From an uncultured Paracoccaceae bacterium (GTDB lineage: Bacteria; Pseudomonadota; Alphaproteobacteria; Rhodobacterales; Rhodobacteraceae), in assembly GCA_937146765.1 (NCBI GenBank), contig CAKZRP010000066.1, forward strand, positions 62,001 to 126,000: DNA of 64,000 bases, in the 5' to 3' direction. Positions 1 to 7,720 of the stretch are shown here, piece after piece (position 1 is the first letter of the stretch; each line of letters starts with the position of its first letter). The notes below the pieces were generated by a model. The model was not told where the DNA came from and ran no database searches. It worked only from the letters and a program-made list of their open reading frames with translations. Made by a program: the position numbers and the translations under genes.

Positions 1-170
1 CCGACAGCGAGGCAAAGGCACAGGCGGCAGCCAATGACGATCTGGCGGAGGCAATCAGGATCTTCTTTTTCGACAACCGCGAGCGTCTGAACGAGTTGCA
101 TCGGAAATTCGATCACTCCACGCACCACGGCGAGAAGCAGGGGGCCTTGCTCGATACCTCGATCCAATGA
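1..170 (+). CDS. C-terminal end of an unidentified protein (partial)
   Basis: An open frame enters from the left edge (first full codon at base 3) and ends at a TGA at 168-170, giving the last 55 residues of a protein. The tail is hydrophilic, with an alanine-rich helix-like stretch, a short aromatic patch (IFFFDNRERL) and a His-rich end. I do not recognise the family. It runs in the same direction as pgsA with about 100 bases between them, so it may or may not share that transcript. UvrC is often found near pgsA in this group, but this tail does not resemble a UvrC C-terminus. Confidence 0.55.
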   Translation, partial: DSEAKAQAAANDDLAEAIRIFFFDNRERLNELHRKFDHSTHHGEKQGALLDTSIQ

Positions 171-272
171 GACGAATGGCCGCGCCTCCTTGAAAAAAGC
201 GGATCTTGGCCGGTGTAAATATTCGTCACAGGGCCGCTTCCCACCGCTGCAGAGCGGGGATATGGTGCGCTC

Positions 273-896
273 ATGATCTGGAATTTGCCCAATATCCTCA
301 CCACTCTAAGGCTGCTTGCAGCGCCTGCGCTGGCGGTGATGTTCCTCTTCTTCTCGCGCCCGGTGGCCGATTGGTTTGCGCTTCTGTTGTTTGTGGGTGC
401 AGCGGTCACCGATTGGTTCGATGGTTATCTGGCGCGCAGCTGGAAGCAGGAAACCAAGATGGGCGCCATGCTCGATCCCATCGCCGACAAGGCAATGGTG
501 CTGATCGCGCTGATGATCCTGGTGAGCTACTCGCCTGCCCATTGGACGCCCTGGTTGGTGCTGCCTGCCACGCTGATCGTCTTTCGCGAGGTCTTCGTGT
601 CCGGCCTGCGTGAATTCCTCGGTGACACCGCAGGCACGCTCAAGGTGACCAAACTGGCCAAGTGGAAGACCACCGCCCAGATGATCGCGATTGCGACCCT
701 GTTCTCGCAGGGGATATTCGAGCACCACCTGTCTAAGCGCCCGGAGGATTTTGCCGGTATCACCTGGGTCGATGCGGCGGTAGTCTGGTCCGGTCGTCTC
801 GGCCTCTGGATCCTGCTGGTGGCCGCGCTTCTTACTGTGATCACCGGTCTTGACTACCTGAAGAAAGCGCTGCCCCACCTGAAGGAGACCCGCTGA
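273..896 (+). CDS. pgsA: CDP-diacylglycerol--glycerol-3-phosphate 3-phosphatidyltransferase
   Basis: Inner-membrane enzyme that transfers a phosphatidyl group from CDP-diacylglycerol to glycerol-3-phosphate, the committed step to phosphatidylglycerol. The 207-residue protein carries the CDP-alcohol phosphatidyltransferase signature near residues 46-72 (TDWFDGYLAR, then GAMLDPIADK), which holds the aspartates that bind metal and CDP, and it has several hydrophobic segments. Length is usual for PgsA. The N-terminus (MIWNLPNILTTLR) is the typical start for the family. Its TGA shares one base with the moaD ATG, so the two are probably translationally coupled. Confidence 0.95.
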   Translation: MIWNLPNILTTLRLLAAPALAVMFLFFSRPVADWFALLLFVGAAVTDWFDGYLARSWKQETKMGAMLDPIADKAMVLIALMILVSYSPAHWTPWLVLPATLIVFREVFVSGLREFLGDTAGTLKVTKLAKWKTTAQMIAIATLFSQGIFEHHLSKRPEDFAGITWVDAAVVWSGRLGLWILLVAALLTVITGLDYLKKALPHLKETR

Positions 897-1141
897 TGGA
901 TGTGCTCTATTTCGCCTGGGTGCGGGAACGCATCGGCCTGCCGAAGGAACGGGTGGAGACCTCTGCCGCCACCGTCGCCGAACTGGTCGAGGAGCTGAAG
1001 GCGCGCGAAGAGCGTTATGCGGCTGCTTTTGCCGATCTGTCGGCCCTCCGGGTGGCGCTGGATCAGGATCTCGCTGAATTCGACTCGCCGCTTGCGGGCG
1101 TGCGCGAGGTGGCCTTCTTCCCGCCGATGACCGGGGGCTGA
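896..1141 (+). CDS. moaD: Molybdopterin synthase small subunit MoaD
   Basis: Small ubiquitin-like sulfur carrier that, as a C-terminal thiocarboxylate, donates sulfur to cyclic pyranopterin monophosphate when bound to MoaE. The 81-residue protein ends in the diagnostic Gly-Gly (PPMTGG) that is adenylated and sulfurated. Its ATG overlaps the pgsA stop codon and moaE begins four bases after its TGA, so pgsA-moaD-moaE is one operon. moaA and moaC are not in the window. The identification is firm because of the GG tail, size and adjacency to moaE. Confidence 0.95.
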   Translation: MDVLYFAWVRERIGLPKERVETSAATVAELVEELKAREERYAAAFADLSALRVALDQDLAEFDSPLAGVREVAFFPPMTGG

Positions 1142-1145
1142 CGCG

Positions 1146-1592
1146 ATGCGCGTGGTGGTGCAGGAGGCCCCCTTCGATTTCGGCGGCGAGGCTGAGGCCT
1201 TCGCCAAAGGGGCGGCTGGGGCCGGGGCTGTGGTCACCTTCACCGGGCTGGTGCGCGAGGCAGATGGTGGCGCCATGGCCGTTATGGAGATCGAGCACTA
1301 CCCGGGCATGACCCAGAAGGCGCTGGAGAAGATCGCAACCGAGGCCATCCGTCGTTGGCAGCTGACCGATGCACTGGTGATCCACCGCTATGGGCGCCTT
1401 GCGCCCGGTGACCAGATCATGATGGTCGCCACCGCCGCCCGCCACCGCGTCGCGGCCTTCGAGGCGGCGGAATACCTGATGGACTACCTCAAGTCCCGCG
1501 CCCCCTTCTGGAAGAAGGAAGTCCTCGCGGATGGTGCTGCCGAATGGGTGGCGGCAAAGGATGTCGACGAGGACGCGCTCTCCCGCTGGTGA
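1146..1592 (+). CDS. moaE: Molybdopterin synthase catalytic subunit MoaE
   Basis: Large subunit of molybdopterin synthase, which inserts two sulfurs from MoaD into cyclic pyranopterin monophosphate to form molybdopterin in the cytosol. The 148-residue sequence has the family landmarks: FTGLVREADGG near residue 37, IEHYPGM near 57, IHRYGRLAPGD near 82, and the C-terminal KSRAPFWKKE containing the catalytic lysine region. Length is normal. It is the last gene of the pgsA-moaD-moaE run. Downstream lies a convergent gap of about 195 bases with no clear T-rich terminator. Confidence 0.95.
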   Translation: MRVVVQEAPFDFGGEAEAFAKGAAGAGAVVTFTGLVREADGGAMAVMEIEHYPGMTQKALEKIATEAIRRWQLTDALVIHRYGRLAPGDQIMMVATAARHRVAAFEAAEYLMDYLKSRAPFWKKEVLADGAAEWVAAKDVDEDALSRW

Positions 1593-1787
1593 TTTGCTAG
1601 GCCGGCGATGACGGCTTCCTTGAGTATGGTCTGAAGTATCCCGGAGGGCAGAACCTCCTGCCGCACCAAGGTTTTGCCTCAGTCCGCCTGCGGGGCAGGT
1701 GGGTTGGTTCCAGTGCCAGGCTAGGGAGGTGCTTGGGATCGACGACGGCCCTCTCCGGGCCTCATGACCGGATTGCGGTGGGACCGG

Positions 1788-2186
1788 TCAGACGGCGGCG
1801 GTATCCTGGCTGAAGATGTTGACCCAACCGCTGTCGGCACAGGCGTCCCGCTCCACGTCCCGCCTTTGCCAGATCGAGGTGACATACATCGTTTCAAGCT
1901 GCGCGCGGCCCAACCGGAGGAACTCGGCTCGGTAGCTCAAGAGACCAAAGTCGCCGCCGAGGGGGCGGGCCTGCGCCTCCGAGAGATGGTAGCGCATCAG
2001 GGTCGAACCCGCTGAGAGCTGGCCCACATGGGCGGATTTGTCGGCAAACCCATCGGAATAGACCCCCAGAAAACTGTCGCAGAGCGCGGCCGCATCCGCT
2101 GCGGCGTCACCGTGCAGCAACGCGTCCCAGACCCGGCGTTCACAGCGCATCAGGGCGTCGCGCAGATCTGCGGAGTGCAGCACCAT
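1788..2186 (-). CDS. Conserved NTF2-like (SnoaL/DUF4440-type) protein
   Basis: A 132-residue protein with no signal peptide or membrane segment. Its pattern (an N-terminal helix with DALLHGDAAADAAALCDSFLGVYSDG, then a strand-rich half with LLSYRAEFLR and METMYVTSIWQR-like strands) resembles the cone-shaped NTF2/SnoaL fold used by many small enzymes and binding proteins; this is inference from pattern, not a recognised motif. The ATG at 2186 was chosen over longer in-frame extensions because it lies two bases after the stop of the upstream coiled-coil gene. It is the third gene of the reverse-strand envelope operon that starts with the OmpA-family gene. Confidence 0.7.
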   Translation of the reverse strand: MVLHSADLRDALMRCERRVWDALLHGDAAADAAALCDSFLGVYSDGFADKSAHVGQLSAGSTLMRYHLSEAQARPLGGDFGLLSYRAEFLRLGRAQLETMYVTSIWQRRDVERDACADSGWVNIFSQDTAAV

Positions 2187-2188
2187 GC

Positions 2189-2506
2189 TCAGTGCCTGTG
2201 CAACTGCCCGCGCAGCTCTTCCGCTTCGTGGCGCGCCTCGCGCAGCCCTTCCATGGCCGCCCGCAGCTCCGCTTCCGTCTGGTTCAGCTGGTTGGTCAGC
2301 TCCGCCTCGCGCTGCTGCAGATAGGTGATCGCCTGATCGCGGGTTTCCTCCGCTTCGTGCAGCTCCTGGCTCATACGGTCGAGATCGGCCACATCGCTCT
2401 GACGCACGCGGGTAAAGCGATGCACCAGCCAATTGGCGAACCATCCCAGCGCAAAGGCCACAAACAGGATGATGGCTGTGGTCAGGATGAACTCTGTTCT
2501 GTTCAT
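2189..2506 (-). CDS. Membrane-anchored coiled-coil protein
   Basis: A 105-residue protein with one N-terminal transmembrane helix (about residues 6-27, ILTTAIILFVAFALGWFANW) followed by a long charged coiled coil (about 40-103) with heptad-like repeats rich in Glu, Leu and Arg. No enzyme motif is visible, so a structural or scaffolding role at the inner membrane is likely but unproven. Its ATG overlaps the end of the OmpA-family gene by four bases and the NTF2-like gene follows after two bases, so the three are almost certainly co-translated. Confidence 0.8.
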   Translation of the reverse strand: MNRTEFILTTAIILFVAFALGWFANWLVHRFTRVRQSDVADLDRMSQELHEAEETRDQAITYLQQREAELTNQLNQTEAELRAAMEGLREARHEAEELRGQLHRH

Positions 2507-4434
2507 TGGTCGTTGGTCTCCCCGGAGCCATCGCTCCCTTGATCTGCCGCTTCCCCGCTACCTTCGTTGCCGCTGGCTTCGTCGGACTGCGCCGGGTCGG
2601 TCTCTGCCGATGGCTCGGCACTCTCTTCAGCCTCGATCAGGCGGAATTCGATCCGGCGGTTGGCCTCCCGCCCTTCCTCGCTGCTGTTGGAGGCGATGGG
2701 GTTCGCTTCGCCATAGCCCTTGGCGACAAAACTGCCGGTCAGCAGCCGTCGCGCGATCAGCGCGTTCAGCACCGATTGCGCCCGCGCCTGGCTCAGGGTC
2801 TGGTTCATTTCCTCGCGGCCCTGGCTGTCGGTATGGCCCTGGATTTCCAGCGGGATTTCGCCACAGCGCTTGAGCACACCGGCGATTTTGTCGATCACGC
2901 GCGCACTGTCGGTGGCCACGGTGGCGGACCCCGGTTCAAAGGCGATCTTTTCGGACAGCTGGATCGCAGCCAGTTCCGCCTCGCAGAGTGCGGGGGCCAT
3001 CATCTCGTCCTGCGGCTGCGGTGGTGCCTCATAGGTGATGTCCAGCTCGTACTCCTTGGCGTCACCGAGCTTGTCCGAGAGCATCCGTGCAATCTCGGCG
3101 CTGGCATTCTCATCATGGCTCATCCCGCGCACGGCGATCAGATCCGGCGTCACCGTGACCGCGCCCCGTTCCAGCTGCGCCAGCGCATCAAGCGCTGCCA
3201 GCACCCGGATCGGCCACTGTCCCGGCAGGTCCGGCACATTGCGGGTGCCCAGATAGACCGCGCCGGAGCCAAACCGGGCCCGGGCGTAGCTGTCCACCGT
3301 GCGCCGCTGGGCGTCGTCGCTCAACCGGCCGCGCAGCTGCACCTGGCCTTCGGGGCTCAGGGTGGCGCTGAACTCGGGCGTCGCGTCGCTCTGCTGCGCT
3401 TCGGGCTGGGTCAGCACCGCATGCAGCACAAAGACCGGCGGCAGGGCGTTTTCCAATTCGCCCACCACCCGTTCGAACAGCACATGCGGGGTGCCCTCTG
3501 CCGCCACCAGGGTCACGTCGCCGTTGGAAAAGGTGATCGAACCCTGCCCCAGTTCCTTCAGCGCGCCAATGCCCACTTCCGCAGCCCTGGCCCAGCTCGC
3601 CGAGGGCACGCCAAGACCGATGGTGCATTCGGTCTGCACATTGAGGTCCGCCGCCTGCGCCGCCTTCAGGATCCGCAACCGGCTGGCGTCGCTCTCTGCC
3701 GAGCAGGCGTCGAAATGGCCGCCCTCCTCGCCAAGCACATAGCGCAGTGTGAAAGGCGAGATCACCGGACGCGGCGCGGCAATGTCCAGCGTCACATGCA
3801 CCGAGGGGGGCGCCATGCGGGTCAACCGGTCCTCCAGCCTGCGCTTGGCCTCGGGACTGTCGGAGATCGCGGTGATCCGCACGGCGTCGGCAGCGACCGA
3901 GATCTTGGTGCGCGGCAATAGCGCCAGCGCCTGCACCGCATAGTTCAACGCATCGGTCCAGCCTTTTGGGGCGGGATAATCGGCGGTCTCGACAAAATCG
4001 GCGACCTGGGGGCTGTCCTTGATCCCGCCCAGGCGGCGCAGGAGCGCATCGTGGTCGCTGGCGGTCGGGATCAGGCCGATGATGGAGATTCCCGCATCGT
4101 TGCGCAGGATCTCGGTCGAGAAGCGCGGCGGGGCGATGCCCTTGGACGGGGTCACTTGCATCTGGTCGATGATGCGCGTGGCATCGACCATCGCGCCGAC
4201 GCGTGAAATGGCGGAAAAGCGGCGCGCCTCGTCCGGGGCCTCGCCCGAGAGTTCGACACGCAGGCCATCGGCCACCACTTCGGCCCAGTCATAGCCTGCC
4301 GCATCCAGGGTCCGACGCACCACGATCTCGGTGGTGTTCTCCAGCCCCCGCGCTGCAAATCCCGCCACCACCAGACAGAGGCCGGCAGCTCCGGCAAAGG
4401 TCGCGGTGGGGATCAGGAAAGAGGAGAGGCGCAT
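2503..4434 (-). CDS. BON-domain / OmpA-family envelope protein
   Basis: A 643-residue protein. It has one N-terminal hydrophobic segment (about residues 10-30), a long periplasmic region with repeated BON-like units (for example VVRRTLDAAGYDWAEVVADG and the DALLRRLGGIKDSPQVADF stretch), and a C-terminal OmpA peptidoglycan-binding domain with the GHTDSQGREEMNQTLSQARA motif and NRRIEFRL. The last ~35 residues are acidic, Ser/Gly/Glu-rich and probably disordered. The arrangement suggests an inner-membrane-anchored protein reaching the peptidoglycan. It heads a three-gene operon. The exact substrate is unknown. Confidence 0.85.
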   Translation of the reverse strand: MRLSSFLIPTATFAGAAGLCLVVAGFAARGLENTTEIVVRRTLDAAGYDWAEVVADGLRVELSGEAPDEARRFSAISRVGAMVDATRIIDQMQVTPSKGIAPPRFSTEILRNDAGISIIGLIPTASDHDALLRRLGGIKDSPQVADFVETADYPAPKGWTDALNYAVQALALLPRTKISVAADAVRITAISDSPEAKRRLEDRLTRMAPPSVHVTLDIAAPRPVISPFTLRYVLGEEGGHFDACSAESDASRLRILKAAQAADLNVQTECTIGLGVPSASWARAAEVGIGALKELGQGSITFSNGDVTLVAAEGTPHVLFERVVGELENALPPVFVLHAVLTQPEAQQSDATPEFSATLSPEGQVQLRGRLSDDAQRRTVDSYARARFGSGAVYLGTRNVPDLPGQWPIRVLAALDALAQLERGAVTVTPDLIAVRGMSHDENASAEIARMLSDKLGDAKEYELDITYEAPPQPQDEMMAPALCEAELAAIQLSEKIAFEPGSATVATDSARVIDKIAGVLKRCGEIPLEIQGHTDSQGREEMNQTLSQARAQSVLNALIARRLLTGSFVAKGYGEANPIASNSSEEGREANRRIEFRLIEAEESAEPSAETDPAQSDEASGNEGSGEAADQGSDGSGETNDQ

Positions 4435-4462
4435 CAGGCAAAAGCTTCCGGCAGTTTTTCTC

Positions 4463-4480
4463 GCACTTGTCTACAAGTGC
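4463..4480. promoter_or_regulatory. 18-bp perfect palindrome upstream of the OmpA-family gene
   Basis: GCACTTGTCTACAAGTGC has perfect 8-base arms separated by two bases. It lies 28 bases upstream of the OmpA-family ATG and after the ubiA stop codon. No T-run follows on either strand, so an operator is more likely than a terminator. The binding protein is unknown. Confidence 0.4.
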
Positions 4481-4514
4481 AGGACAAGGGGATCAATCGG
4501 CGCAGACCTCACAG

Positions 4515-5477
4515 TCATGCGAACAATGCCAACCCGAGGAAGATGAGCGGAATCAAGCCGGTGTCGCGGTTGAGGCGAAACAGGGACAGCAGACGCTCGT
4601 TGTTCTCCGGGTCAAAGGCGCGCAATTGCCAGGTCATGTGCCAGCCCATCGCCCAGGGGGCGCAGAGCGCCAGCACCAGCGCCAGGATGGAACCGGCGGG
4701 CTGCACCGCCAGGATCACCGCCAGCGCCATCAACGAGACGGTGGCCACGATGAAGCGCCTGAGCCAGGTGGGCGAACGGTCGCCAAACAGCCGGGCGGTG
4801 GATTTGACGCCGATCAGCGCGTCATCCTCGGTGTCCTGATGGGCATAGATGGTGTCGTAGAACAGCGTCCAGGCCATGCCGGCCACGTAGAGCACCACCG
4901 CCGGCCATTCGAGTCGCCCGCTATGGGCCACCCAGGCCAGCATCGCGCCCCAGTTGAAGGCCAGTCCGAGAAAGACCTGCGGCCACCAGGTGAAGCGTTT
5001 GGCAAAGGGATAGATCGCCACCGGAAGGAGCGAGAGCACCCCCATGGCGATGGCCGCCCCGTTGAAGGTCAGCAGGATGCCAAAGGCCACAAGGGCCTGC
5101 AACCCCATCCAGATCACCGCGCCCCGGACCGTCACCTGACCGGAGGGGATGGGACGTGAGCGGGTCCGCTCCACCCTTCCGTCGAAATCCCGATCGGTGA
5201 TGTCGTTCCAGGTGCAGCCCGCCCCCCGCATCAGCCAGGCGCCAAAGCCGCAGCCGATGAAGATCCACAGGTCTTGCCATCGCGGGTCCTGATGGGCGAG
5301 CATCGACAGGGCCAGCCCCCACCAGCAGGGCAGCAGCAGAAGCCAGGTGCCGATGGGCCGGTCGGCGCGGCTGAGGCGCAGATAGGGGCGGCTCCAGGCC
5401 GGGGCGTGGATATCGACCCAATTGCCTTTCACCGCATCCGCAACTTGTCCATCTGGTGTTGGCGACTGGCCTTGCAT
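4515..5477 (-). CDS. ubiA: 4-hydroxybenzoate polyprenyltransferase
   Basis: Integral membrane prenyltransferase that attaches the polyprenyl tail to 4-hydroxybenzoate in ubiquinone synthesis. The 320-residue protein shows both aspartate-rich motifs of the UbiA family: NDITDRDFDG near residue 91 and YDTIYAHQDTEDD near 205, with about eight or nine hydrophobic helices and no soluble domain. The ATG at 5477 was chosen because an AGG-type ribosome site precedes it. Only 12 bases separate it from the divergent rsmE start. The polyprenyl donor probably comes from the synthase at 42.6 kb. Confidence 0.95.
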   Translation of the reverse strand: MQGQSPTPDGQVADAVKGNWVDIHAPAWSRPYLRLSRADRPIGTWLLLLPCWWGLALSMLAHQDPRWQDLWIFIGCGFGAWLMRGAGCTWNDITDRDFDGRVERTRSRPIPSGQVTVRGAVIWMGLQALVAFGILLTFNGAAIAMGVLSLLPVAIYPFAKRFTWWPQVFLGLAFNWGAMLAWVAHSGRLEWPAVVLYVAGMAWTLFYDTIYAHQDTEDDALIGVKSTARLFGDRSPTWLRRFIVATVSLMALAVILAVQPAGSILALVLALCAPWAMGWHMTWQLRAFDPENNERLLSLFRLNRDTGLIPLIFLGLALFA

Positions 5478-5489
5478 ATGTAGGACCTC

Positions 5490-6221
5490 ATGAGTGCTAA
5501 AGTCAGACTGTATGTAGATCACCCCTTGGGGGCAGGGCAAACGGTTCCTCTGGACCGCGATCAGGCGCATTACCTGTTTGGGGTGATGCGGCTGGAGACG
5601 GGTGCGCGGGTCGCCCTGTTCAACGGGCGCGATGGCGAGTGGCAGGCGGAGGTCGCAGAGGCCGGCAAACGCGGTGGCGCGCTGACCTGTGTGGAGCAGT
5701 CCAAACCCCTGCAATTGCCGCCTGACCTCTGGCTGATCTTCGCGCCGATCAAAAAGGCGCGCACCGATTTTATCGTTGAAAAAGCCACCGAGATGGGCGC
5801 GGCGCGGATCATGCCGGTCGCGACAGACTTCACCAATTCCGAACGGATCCGGCAGGACCGCCTGCAGGCCCATGGGGTTGAGGCGGCTGAGCAATGCGGT
5901 GGCACCTTTGTGCCCGAGGTGGCGGAGCTGCAAAAGCTCTCCACCCTGCTCGATCAATGGCCCACCGAGCGTCAGCTGATGTTCTGTGACGAGGGTGAGG
6001 TGGGGCAGCGGTTGTTCTTGGACGCCACACAGGCCGGGGTGGCGGCTGGCCCTTGGGCGATTCTGATCGGTCCCGAGGGAGGCTTTTCCGAAGGAGAGCG
6101 CAAGCGGCTGCACCGGATGGAGCAGGCGCATGTGGTGAGCCTCGGCCCTCGCATCCTGCGCGCGGACACGGCGGCGGTGGCTGCGCTGACTCTCTGGCAA
6201 CATACTTTGGGAGACTGGTGA
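5490..6221 (+). CDS. rsmE: 16S rRNA (uracil(1498)-N3)-methyltransferase
   Basis: SPOUT-class SAM-dependent methyltransferase that methylates N3 of U1498 in 16S rRNA. The 243-residue protein has the N-terminal PUA-like RNA-binding part (HYLFGVMRLETGARVALFNG) and the C-terminal knot with ILIGPEGGFSEGE near residue 192 and LGPRILRADTAAVAAL, which form the cofactor pocket. Length is typical. Its TGA shares a base with the following GNAT gene, so rsmE, the acetyltransferase and the small membrane protein form one tightly overlapped unit, divergent from ubiA. Confidence 0.95.
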   Translation: MSAKVRLYVDHPLGAGQTVPLDRDQAHYLFGVMRLETGARVALFNGRDGEWQAEVAEAGKRGGALTCVEQSKPLQLPPDLWLIFAPIKKARTDFIVEKATEMGAARIMPVATDFTNSERIRQDRLQAHGVEAAEQCGGTFVPEVAELQKLSTLLDQWPTERQLMFCDEGEVGQRLFLDATQAGVAAGPWAILIGPEGGFSEGERKRLHRMEQAHVVSLGPRILRADTAAVAALTLWQHTLGDW

Positions 6222-7090
6222 TGGTCTGGCGTGCGGCAACCCAATCGGATGTGGCGCGCGTTCTGCCCTTTCTGGATGCGCATATCCAAAGTTCGATGTT
6301 CCTGCTCGAGAACCTGAGCCAGCACGGGCTTGGTTCCGATCACCCAAATGCGCTGAGCCTTTGGTTGCAGGCGCAGGGCGATGGGGTTTTTGCCATCACA
6401 AACGCTGGAAATGTGCTGATGCAGATGCCCGAGGCCTCTGCGCAGGACTGGCGGGAGGCGGGCGCGCTGTTGGGCGCGCGCGCCATTCATGGCGTGCTTG
6501 GCGACGCCCCGCAGGTGCGCAGTTTTGTTGCCGCCAATGGGCTGGGCGATCACCCTTGCCAGCTCGACAGTGATGATCCGGGGTTTCTCCTCGACCTTGC
6601 GGAGCTGACGGTGGAGATGCGCGACGACGAAGCGCTGATCTCGGTCCGCGAGGCACCGCGCGCGCTGATGGATGCCTGGCGCACGGCCTATGAGATCGAG
6701 GCGGTCCAGGCCCCGCCCGAGAAGGCCCGCATCAAGGGGCCGAAAGACATCGACCAGTTCATCGCCCGCGACAGCCACCGAGTTTTGCTGGTGGATGGCG
6801 TGCCGGTGGCGATGAGCGGCTATAACACCACCTATGAGGACACGGTTCAGGTCGGCGGGGTCTATACGCCGCCTGCTTTACGCGGTCGGGGCTACGCGCG
6901 CCGCGTCGTCGGTCGCCACATGGCCGAATGTCGCGCGCGCGGCGCAAGGCGGGCGGTGCTCTTTGCCGCCAGCGAAGAAGCGGCGCGGGCCTATCAGGCC
7001 ATCGGCTTTCGCCGCGCGGGCAGCTTTGCCTTGGTCCTGTTTTCCGAACCTGCGCATCTGCGCGCAGGCGATGTGGAGCCTTGCACATGA
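6221..7090 (+). CDS. GNAT family N-acetyltransferase
   Basis: A 289-residue protein with a C-terminal GNAT domain: the acetyl-CoA pyrophosphate-binding motif A is visible as VYTPPALRGRGYARRVV near residues 211-227, followed by FAASEEAARAYQAIGFRR. The N-terminal half (about 1-130) looks like a degenerate second acetyltransferase-like domain, common in two-lobed GNATs. The substrate cannot be read from sequence. The start at 6221 overlaps the rsmE stop by one base; a longer in-frame extension inside rsmE is unlikely. The TGA overlaps the next ATG by four bases. Confidence 0.85.
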   Translation: MVWRAATQSDVARVLPFLDAHIQSSMFLLENLSQHGLGSDHPNALSLWLQAQGDGVFAITNAGNVLMQMPEASAQDWREAGALLGARAIHGVLGDAPQVRSFVAANGLGDHPCQLDSDDPGFLLDLAELTVEMRDDEALISVREAPRALMDAWRTAYEIEAVQAPPEKARIKGPKDIDQFIARDSHRVLLVDGVPVAMSGYNTTYEDTVQVGGVYTPPALRGRGYARRVVGRHMAECRARGARRAVLFAASEEAARAYQAIGFRRAGSFALVLFSEPAHLRAGDVEPCT

Positions 7091-7614
7091 GTTTCATTCG
7101 ACCCGAAGCGCGCGCCGCCCTCTGGCGCTGGCGCGAGGTGCTGGTGGCGGTGGCCTTCCTCTTCTGGGGGCTGAATTGGGCGCTCTGGGGTATTGGCCTC
7201 ACCCAGATCACTGGCTGGGCCTGTATCTGTATCGGCGTGGTGCTGGCGGTGATCGGCGTCCAGCGGATGCGGTTCCGACTGGGCGCAGGCGGGCCGGGGG
7301 TGGTGCAGGTGACCGAGGGGCAGATCAGCTATTTTGGCCCGCTAACGGGCGGGGCGGTGGCGCGATCCGAGCTGGAGGCGGTCCGGCTTGACCATACCGC
7401 GCGCCCCTCGCATTGGGTGCTGGAGCAGCCCGGCCAGCCGCCTTTGGCGATTCCGGTCACTGCTGCCGGGGCGGAGGCGCTCTTTGATGTCTTCTCCAGC
7501 CTGCCCGGATTAAAGACAGAACGCATGTTGAGTGAACTGCATCACAAAGGTCCTCACCAGGTCGTGATATGGCAGCGATCACCGGAGCCGCAACACCTCC
7601 GTCGCCTGCATTGA
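7087..7614 (+). CDS. Small two-helix membrane protein, conserved hypothetical
   Basis: A 175-residue protein with two adjacent transmembrane helices near the N-terminus (about residues 15-60: VAVAFLFWGLNWALWGIGL, then GWACICIGVVLAVIGV) and a cytosolic beta-rich C-terminal part (VTEGQISYFGPLTGG, then LEAVRLDHTARPSHW) that resembles a PH-like membrane-associated domain. This resemblance is inference. It overlaps the GNAT gene by four bases and ends the rsmE operon. I do not know its function; gshA follows after a 106-base gap. Confidence 0.75.
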   Translation: MSFIRPEARAALWRWREVLVAVAFLFWGLNWALWGIGLTQITGWACICIGVVLAVIGVQRMRFRLGAGGPGVVQVTEGQISYFGPLTGGAVARSELEAVRLDHTARPSHWVLEQPGQPPLAIPVTAAGAEALFDVFSSLPGLKTERMLSELHHKGPHQVVIWQRSPEPQHLRRLH

Positions 7615-7720
7615 CTTAGGCGCGGTTTCGCCGCACCAGTTGAACCTCGGGGCCCTGTCCCACCGAATTGAAACGCCTCGCCCGACGTGCTCGTGGCGAC
7701 CACCAAAGGGGGCCTGTCCC

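Noticed and set aside
4463..4480. The 18-bp palindrome as a lux-type quorum-sensing box
   Set aside because: Its length and arms (GCACTTGT) do not match the ACCTGT-type lux box and no luxR/luxI gene is in the window; left as an unassigned operator.
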